Of a stretch of DNA of 64,000 bases, positions 59,532 to 64,000 are shown one piece after another (the first letter of the stretch is position 1; each line of letters opens with the position of its first letter). The stretch spans positions 1,240,001 through 1,304,000 of the forward strand of contig NZ_AP022570.1 of the NCBI RefSeq assembly GCF_010728325.1, given 5' to 3'. The translations under genes were made by a program, and so were the position numbers. A model generated the notes under the pieces. The model was given only the letters and a program-made list of their open reading frames with translations, was not told the DNA's origin and ran no database searches. The DNA comes from Mycolicibacterium poriferae (GTDB lineage Bacteria; Actinomycetota; Actinomycetes; Mycobacteriales; Mycobacteriaceae).

Positions 59532-59595
59532 CTCAGCCGACTCAAGCCAAACTGTCGGCTCAGCCGACCCCTGTAGAATTGTCGGCTCAGCCGAC
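59527..59595. repeat. Three 27-bp-spaced palindromes GTCGGCT-C-AGCCGAC (probable bidirectional terminator array)
   Basis: Perfect copies lie at 59554-59568 and 59581-59595, and a degenerate copy lies at 59527-59541, exactly 27 bp apart. Each has 7-bp arms around one base. The array spans the stops of both convergent genes (TAG at 59529-59531, TGA read from 59589-59587). Confidence 0.82.
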
Positions 59596-61194
59596 TGAAC
59601 GTCCCGCGCCTTCCCAGAACTGCTTCCGCACCGCCTTCTTGTCCGGCTTGCCCAACGCCGTGATCGGCACCGAATCGACGACGACCACCTGCTTGGGTGA
59701 CTGGACCGGGCCTTTCCGCTCCTTCACCGCGGCCTGGATCTCGGCGGTCATCGTCGCCACCGCGGCCTCGTCGGTCGCGGCGTCGGGACGCAGGACCACC
59801 ACCGCGGTCACCGCCTCACCCCACTTCTCGTCGGGCGTTCCGATCACACACACCTGGGCGACGGAGGGATGTTCGGCCACAACGTCTTCGACCTCGCGGG
59901 GGAAGACGTTGAACCCGCCGGTGACGATCATGTCCTTGGTGCGGTCGACGATGTAGTAGAAGCCGTCCTCGTCTTCGCGGGCCAGGTCTCCGGTGTGCAT
60001 CCAGCCGTCTTTGAAGGTCTCGGCCGTCGCGTCGGGCAGGTTCCAGTACCCGCCCGACAGCAGCGGACCCGACACGCAGATCTCGCCGACCTCACCCTGG
60101 GGCACCGGCTGGCCGTCGTCACCGAGCAGCGCCACCCGCGCGAACAGCGTCGGCCGCCCGCAGGAGGTCAGCCGCTTCTCGTCGTGGTCTTTCTTGGCCA
60201 GGTAGGTGATCACCATCGGGGCCTCGGACTGCCCGTAGTACTGCGCGAAGATGGGCCCGAACCGGCGGATCGCCTCCTTCAGCCGAACCGGGTTCATCGC
60301 CGACGCGCCGTAGTACACCGTCTCCAGCGACGACAGGTCGCGGGTGTGGGAGTCGGGATGGTCCATCAGCGCATAGATCATCGACGGCACCAGCATCGTC
60401 GCGGTGATCTTCTGCTCCTCGATCACCTTGAGCACCTCGGCCGGATCGAACTTGGTCATCACCCGCAGCTCGCCGCCCTTGACGATGACCGGGGTGAAGA
60501 ACGCCGCCCCGGCATGCGAGAGCGGGGTGCACATCAAGAACCGTGGGTTCTCCGGCCATTCCCACTCGGCCAGCTGCACGGTGGTCATCGTCGTGATCGA
60601 CTGCGTGGTCCCCATCACGCCCTTGGGCTTTCCGGTGGTGCCGCCGGTGTAGGTGAGTCCCCCGATGTGATCGAGCGGAAGGTCGGCCGCGGCCAGCGGC
60701 TTGGCCGGGTACTTCGCCGCCTCAGCTGTTAGATCCACCGCGGCCACCCCGCTGTCGGCGAGCTCCTGCGGGACGGGGCCGATGGTGAGCACCTGCTTGA
60801 GCGACGGCACCTTCTGCATCAATCCCAGCGCGCGCTCGACGAACATCGGCTGCGGATCGATGATCAGCGACGTCACCTCGGCATCGGAGAGCACGTAGGC
60901 GTGATCGTCCAGGGAGCCGAGCGGATGCAGCGCGGTGCGGCGATACCCCTGGGTCTGCCCCGCGCCGATGATCATCAGCACCTCGGGCCGGTTGAGTGAG
61001 AGCAGCCCGACCGCGGCACCGGTGCCGGCGCCGAGCGCCTCGAAGGCCTGGATGTACTGACTGATGCGGTCGGCCAGTTCACCGCCGGTCATCGTGGTGT
61101 CCCCGAGGAACAGCACCGGCTTGTCTTTGTGGCGCTTGAGCGCGCCGACGGTCAGGTGGCCGGAGTGCAACGGATGGCGCAGCAAGTCACTCAT
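59587..61194 (-). CDS. fadD8: Long-chain/sterol-type acyl-CoA synthetase (FadD8-like)
   Basis: A 535-residue ANL ligase. P-loop LTYTGGTTGKPKGVMG (near residue 188), A5 QYYGQSEAPMVITY, A7 WMHTGDLAREDEDGFYYIVDRTKDMIVTGGFNVFPREVE and the catalytic Lys region ITALGKPDKKAVRKQ are intact. The gene's position after menB and the YTGGTTG variant of the P-loop match M. tuberculosis FadD8. A KstR-type operator overlaps its -10 (TAGTCT, 8 nt before the ATG), so induction by cholesterol or related acyl-CoAs is likely. The exact substrate is not deducible. Confidence 0.85.
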   Translation of the reverse strand: MSDLLRHPLHSGHLTVGALKRHKDKPVLFLGDTTMTGGELADRISQYIQAFEALGAGTGAAVGLLSLNRPEVLMIIGAGQTQGYRRTALHPLGSLDDHAYVLSDAEVTSLIIDPQPMFVERALGLMQKVPSLKQVLTIGPVPQELADSGVAAVDLTAEAAKYPAKPLAAADLPLDHIGGLTYTGGTTGKPKGVMGTTQSITTMTTVQLAEWEWPENPRFLMCTPLSHAGAAFFTPVIVKGGELRVMTKFDPAEVLKVIEEQKITATMLVPSMIYALMDHPDSHTRDLSSLETVYYGASAMNPVRLKEAIRRFGPIFAQYYGQSEAPMVITYLAKKDHDEKRLTSCGRPTLFARVALLGDDGQPVPQGEVGEICVSGPLLSGGYWNLPDATAETFKDGWMHTGDLAREDEDGFYYIVDRTKDMIVTGGFNVFPREVEDVVAEHPSVAQVCVIGTPDEKWGEAVTAVVVLRPDAATDEAAVATMTAEIQAAVKERKGPVQSPKQVVVVDSVPITALGKPDKKAVRKQFWEGAGRSVG

Positions 61195-61205
61195 GGCCTA
61201 CAGAC

Positions 61206-61219
61206 TAGAACGTGTTCCA
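61206..61219. promoter_or_regulatory. KstR-type operator upstream of the FadD8-like gene
   Basis: TAGAACGTGTTCCA fits the KstR consensus TNNAACNNGTTNNA at every fixed position. It overlaps the probable -10 box TAGTCT (61208-61203 on the reverse strand) of the acyl-CoA synthetase gene, so KstR would block initiation. Confidence 0.75.
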
Positions 61220-61305
61220 ATTACAGTCATCGAGTGCTCGCAAATTGACGACTCCGGCGTGGAAGTCGCTCGTCAACGCGACTTCCACGCCGAATCGTCG
61301 GCGCA

Positions 61306-61725
61306 CTACTTCCAGACGCCCTCTTTCTTCCACCGCAGCTCTTTCTGGACCCATTCGTTGTCCTGAGGGAACTCCTCGGTCTCGGTGATGCGGCGCACCT
61401 CGAGTCGTGCACCGGGGCCCAACGGGCACTTCACCGCCCACTGCTTGGCCTCCTCGATCGACGACACCGCCACCACCCAGAACCCGTTGAACAGCTCTTT
61501 GGCTTCGGTGTACGGACCATCGGTCACGACCGGGGTCTCGGAGTCGAAGTCGACGACGAAGCCGTCTTCCGGCCCGGCCAGGCCCTCGCCGGCCAGCAGC
61601 ACGCCGGCCTTGATCAACTCCTCGTTGAAGCGGCCCATCGCCGCGATCACGTCCTCGAAGTCGACGTTCGCCATCGCTTCCTCCGCCGCGGGAGTCGAGC
61701 GCAGGATCAGCATGTAGCGGGTCAT
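61306..61725 (-). CDS. DGPF/YCII-family (YciI-like) protein
   Basis: A 139-residue single-domain protein: MTRYMLILRSTPAAEEAM is the family's first strand and loop, ETPVVTDGPYTEAKELFNGFWVVAVSSIEEA holds the DGP(F/Y) motif that names the family, and KCPLGPGARLEVRRI is the last strand. A strong ribosome-binding site (AGAAGGAGAG) precedes ATG 61725. Such proteins are the usual neighbours and targets of ECF42 sigma factors, and one is encoded four genes away. Biochemical function is unknown. Confidence 0.88.
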   Translation of the reverse strand: MTRYMLILRSTPAAEEAMANVDFEDVIAAMGRFNEELIKAGVLLAGEGLAGPEDGFVVDFDSETPVVTDGPYTEAKELFNGFWVVAVSSIEEAKQWAVKCPLGPGARLEVRRITETEEFPQDNEWVQKELRWKKEGVWK

Positions 61726-61802
61726 CGTGTCTCTCCTTCTGTTTCGGGAAGGGGCCCGTACCAGTGTCGCGCCGGACCGTTCCGGGGGCCCACGTCTACC
61801 CG

Positions 61803-61828
61803 TCGAACGGCGTCGGCAGGAATCGACA
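61803..61828 (-). promoter_or_regulatory. Candidate ECF42-type promoter for the DGPF gene
   Basis: On the reverse strand TGTCGA (61828-61823) is followed after 17 bp by CGA (61805-61803), the -35/-10 pattern recalled for ECF42-dependent promoters. It lies about 78 bp before the DGPF start. Confidence 0.5.
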
Positions 61829-61971
61829 CGACCCGCCTGAGAATTTTCGGCAATCTTTGCCACATCGAGAAGTTAATGTGCATACTCATCTCCGACGGAT
61901 GGTTGAGATGGCGTTGGGGCGTCGGAAAGGTATTTGTCGCTGACGTCATTGATGCCCGACGGACGTCGATA

Positions 61972-61987
61972 TCCTGCACTAGCAGGA
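61972..61987. promoter_or_regulatory. Inverted repeat upstream of the yrbE/mce operon
   Basis: TCCTGC and GCAGGA are perfect 6-bp arms around ACTA, 45 bp before the yrbE ATG. A repressor site is plausible. No KstR-type box was found in this gap. Confidence 0.42.
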
Positions 61988-62032
61988 GCCAGAGAGATCG
62001 CCGATGCTGCCGACATGCCGAGCAATAAGTAA

Positions 62033-62917
62033 ATGACGATTCAACAGAACGCGTGTCCTTCTGGGGAACCTTCGAAGGGCACGGCACCCGACGCAGGCGT
62101 GCAGCAGATCACCGACTGGGCCGGCGGCTACGTCTCGCGGCACCCGCTGGCGTCGCTGACGACGGTCGGAGACCAGTTCGTCCTCGGCGTGCGGACCATC
62201 CAGTATCTCATCATCGACCTGCTGACCGGGCGCTTCCAATGGCAGGAATTCATCCGGCAGGGCGCTTTCATGGCGGGCACCGTGGTGCTGCCGACCGTGC
62301 TGGTGGCGCTGCCGATCGGCGTGACGCTGTCGATCCAGTTCGCGTTGCTGGCCGGTCAGGTCGGCGCCACGTCGCTCGCCGGTGCCGCGAGCGGACTGGC
62401 GGTGATCCGGCAGGCGGCGTCGCTGACGGCGGCGATCCTGATGGCCGCCGCCGTGGGCTCGGCGATCACCGCCGATCTCGGATCGCGCAAGATGCGCGAG
62501 GAAACCGACGCCATGGAGGTGATGGGGGTGTCGGTGGTGCGCCGACTCGTCGTCCCCCGGTTCGCGGCCGCGGTGATGGTCGGTGTCGCGCTCACCGGTG
62601 TCGTCTGCTTCGTCGGTTTCCTGGCGAGCTATCTGTTCAACGTGTACTTCCAGAACGGCGCGCCGGGCAGCTTCGTGGCCACCTTCGCCGCCTTCGCCAC
62701 GACGGGGGACATGATCGTCGCGCTGGTCAAGGCGGTCGTGTTCGGGGCCATCGTCGCCGTGGTGTCCTGTCAGAAAGGAATGTCGACCAAGGGTGGTCCG
62801 ACCGGGGTGGCGAACTCGGTCAACGCCGCCGTCGTCGAATCGATCCTGGTGCTGATGGTGGTCAACGTCGCGATCAGCCAGCTCTACATCATGATGTTCC
62901 CGCGGGTGGGGCTGTAG
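62033..62917 (+). CDS. MlaE-type ABC transporter permease YrbEA of an mce operon
   Basis: A 294-residue permease, the first gene of an mce locus. Helices include FMAGTVVLPTVLVALPIGVTLSI, AASGLAVIRQAASLTAAILMAAAVGSAI and MVGVALTGVVCFVGFLASYLF. The MlaE signature region is DLGSRKMREETDAMEVMGVSVVRRLVVPRFAA, a coupling-helix EExDAmxxmGv block, followed later by KGGPTGVANSVNAAVVES. With YrbEB and MlkA-type ATPase it would energise Mce-dependent lipid uptake. Which mce type (1, 2, 3 or other) it is cannot be fixed from this gene alone. Confidence 0.92.
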   Translation: MTIQQNACPSGEPSKGTAPDAGVQQITDWAGGYVSRHPLASLTTVGDQFVLGVRTIQYLIIDLLTGRFQWQEFIRQGAFMAGTVVLPTVLVALPIGVTLSIQFALLAGQVGATSLAGAASGLAVIRQAASLTAAILMAAAVGSAITADLGSRKMREETDAMEVMGVSVVRRLVVPRFAAAVMVGVALTGVVCFVGFLASYLFNVYFQNGAPGSFVATFAAFATTGDMIVALVKAVVFGAIVAVVSCQKGMSTKGGPTGVANSVNAAVVESILVLMVVNVAISQLYIMMFPRVGL

Positions 62918-62921
62918 ACCG

Positions 62922-63779
62922 ATGGCCGCATCCCAGTTCACCCCGGCCCTGTTCGCTCCGGCGCGAAAGCTCTACCAGCGCACCACCGGACCCATCGTGC
63001 GGCTCGGCCACATGCTGGTCTTCTTCGGCCGCGCGATCGCCGGCATCCCCGTCGCGTTCACCCACTACCGCAAGGAGTTCGTCCGTCTGCTCTCCGACAT
63101 CGCTTGGGGCAACGGATCGTTGGTGGTGGGCGGTGGCACGGCGGGCGTGGCGATCGTGCTCGGTATCACTGTCGGCGCGCTGGTGGGGATCGAGGGCTAC
63201 AACTTTCTCGACCTGCTCGGGCTGGGGCCGGCGACCGGCATCATCTCGTCGTTGGTCAACACCCGTGAGCTCGCGCCGATCGCCGCGTCGCTGGCGTTCG
63301 CCACGCAGGCCGGTTGCCGTTTCACCGCTCAGCTCGGTTCGATGCGGATCGCCGAGGAGATCGACGCTCTGGATTCGCTGGGTATCCGGCCCATTCCGTA
63401 TCTGGTGACCACCCGCCTGATGGCCGCGACCGTGGCCGCGGTCCCCCTCTACGTCGCCTGCCTGGCGGTGAGCTACCTGACCACCCAGGTCGTCGTCACG
63501 ATCATCTCCGGCGGTTCGACCGGCTCCTATCTGCACTACTTCACGCTGATGCTGTCCGGGCAGGACATCGTGTACTCGATCATCAAGACCATCGTGTTCG
63601 TGTGGATCGCCTCAACGGTCCAGTGCTACTACGGTTTCTACGCCAGCGGCGGTCCGGTCGGGGTGGGCGTGGCCGCCGGCCACGCGATGCGGGCCAGCAT
63701 CACCGTGGTGATCATGGTCAACATGCTCCTGACGATGGCGCTGTGGTCGGTCGACTCCGGCGCGAGGTTCGGGGGCTGA
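62922..63779 (+). CDS. MlaE-type ABC transporter permease YrbEB of an mce operon
   Basis: A 285-residue permease partner of the previous gene. It has the same fold: GTAGVAIVLGITVGALVGIEGYNF, an ATQAGCRFTAQLGSMRIAEEIDALDSLGIRPIPYLVTTRLMAA coupling block (EExDAxxxxGi), and ASGGPVGVGVAAGHAMRASITVVIMVNMLLTMALW at the end. It starts 4 bp after the first permease gene and ends one base before the Mce gene, so all belong to one operon. Confidence 0.92.
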   Translation: MAASQFTPALFAPARKLYQRTTGPIVRLGHMLVFFGRAIAGIPVAFTHYRKEFVRLLSDIAWGNGSLVVGGGTAGVAIVLGITVGALVGIEGYNFLDLLGLGPATGIISSLVNTRELAPIAASLAFATQAGCRFTAQLGSMRIAEEIDALDSLGIRPIPYLVTTRLMAATVAAVPLYVACLAVSYLTTQVVVTIISGGSTGSYLHYFTLMLSGQDIVYSIIKTIVFVWIASTVQCYYGFYASGGPVGVGVAAGHAMRASITVVIMVNMLLTMALWSVDSGARFGG

Positions 63780-64000
63780 ATGGGCAATTCCTTCGAAACG
63801 GACGGCCGCGGCCCCTCCGACCGCCAGCTGCTGGCGGCCGGCATCGCGCTGGTGGCGGTGGCCACGGTGGTGACGGCGACACTGCTGGTGAAGGACACGG
63901 GTCGGCTCGACCCCTACGTGCGGGTGGTTGCCGACCTGGTCAACGTCGGCGACGGGCTGCCGCAACGCTCTGATGTGAAGTACCACGGCGTGCTCGTCGG
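63780..64000 (+). CDS. Mce family (MlaD-domain) protein, N-terminal part, cut by window edge
   Basis: The first 73 codons are visible. A short polar N-terminus (GNSFETDGRGPSDRQ) is followed by a signal-anchor helix (LLAAGIALVAVATVVTATLLV) and the beginning of the MlaD beta-barrel domain: DPYVRVVADLVNVGDGLPQRSDVKYHGVLVG. This is the standard start of an McesA-type substrate-binding protein that would form a hexameric lipid conduit. The ATG immediately follows the permease stop (TGAATG). Confidence 0.9.
   Translation, partial: MGNSFETDGRGPSDRQLLAAGIALVAVATVVTATLLVKDTGRLDPYVRVVADLVNVGDGLPQRSDVKYHGVLV

Larger units (their letters stand above)
61726..62032. other. 307-bp divergent intergenic region between the DGPF gene and the yrbE/mce operon
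   Basis: No gene is recognised here, although open frames cross it. Its left part holds the candidate ECF42 promoter. The right part is AT-richer than the surroundings (GAATTTTCGGCAATCTTTGC near 61851) and contains TGACGTCA (61941-61948) and the inverted repeat at 61972-61987, so the mce operon promoter and its operator probably lie here. Confidence 0.6.

Noticed and set aside
61722..62087. A 121-codon reverse-strand frame in the gap before the mce operon
   Set aside because: It overlaps the yrbE start and the DGPF promoter region, has atypical Ser/Arg/His-rich composition and no ribosome-binding site.

Overview
The window comes from a high-GC actinobacterium, almost certainly a Mycobacterium/Mycolicibacterium. 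Gene order follows the M. tuberculosis stretch recalled as Rv0500B to Rv0551c: bS22, galE2-like, Rv0502, Rv0504c, serB1, a glutaredoxin, hemACDB, hemL, the cytochrome c biogenesis genes, menA, mtnP, galE3, Rv0539-Rv0541c, menE, menB and a fadD8-like gene. A YrbE/Mce operon then begins at the right edge. There are no rRNAs, tRNAs, insertion sequences, CRISPR arrays or PE/PPE genes, and coding density is very high. The only gene-free stretch over 300 bp is 61726-62032.

Layout. 1-9272: ribosomal protein tail, an atypical SDR, an acyltransferase, a dehydratase, a HAD phosphatase, a glutaredoxin, then hemA-hemC-hemD-hemB as a tetrapyrrole operon. 9260-14631: small membrane proteins, an MpaB-type oxygenase with its TetR neighbour, a flavin oxidoreductase and a P450. 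14669-18130: a large secreted DUF1254/DUF1214 protein divergent from a TetR gene, with a clear palindromic operator between them. 18153-19154: a tiny membrane protein and two deazaflavin-oxidoreductase-like genes arranged head to head. 19213-25165: hemL, a phosphatase, and a System II cytochrome c maturation operon (TlpA-like lipoprotein, CcdA, ResB, CcsB), so haem supply and haem attachment are adjacent. 25189-27552: MinD-like ATPase, DUF4229 protein and SnoaL-like protein, several carrying in-frame tandem repeats.

27549-32471 is a compact MoxR/DUF58/VWA-like operon, in the place where M. tuberculosis is recalled to have PE_PGRS6 and fabH. 32539-38245: menA, an extra EmbA/B/C-like arabinosyltransferase far from any embCAB cluster, mtnP and a nucleotide-sugar epimerase. 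38261-45602: hydrolase, nitronate monooxygenase, a two-component system, and a GT2/DUF2064/methyltransferase/GT-C-like group. 45797-53143: menE, menB, acyl-CoA ligase, SDR and small enzymes.

The most intriguing accessory unit is 53205-56282: four translationally coupled genes encoding a family 2 glycosyltransferase, a short acyl-CoA-dehydrogenase-like protein, a PIG-L deacetylase and a NodS-like methyltransferase. The logic recalls decorated amino-sugar or lipo-oligosaccharide synthesis, and the product is unknown. Next to it, an ECF42-type sigma factor (56279-57538) is separated by three genes from a DGPF/YCII-family gene (61306-61725). Upstream of that gene lies a TGTCGA-N17-CGA element matching the recalled ECF42 promoter pattern. 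The fadD8-like gene has a perfect KstR-type operator overlapping its -10 region.

The window also holds unusual non-coding structure: a dispersed 22-23 bp-arm inverted-repeat element (two copies), two different arrays of three tandem palindromes at gene ends, and recurrent TAGGCT-type -10 boxes 6-9 nt before start codons, suggesting leaderless transcription.
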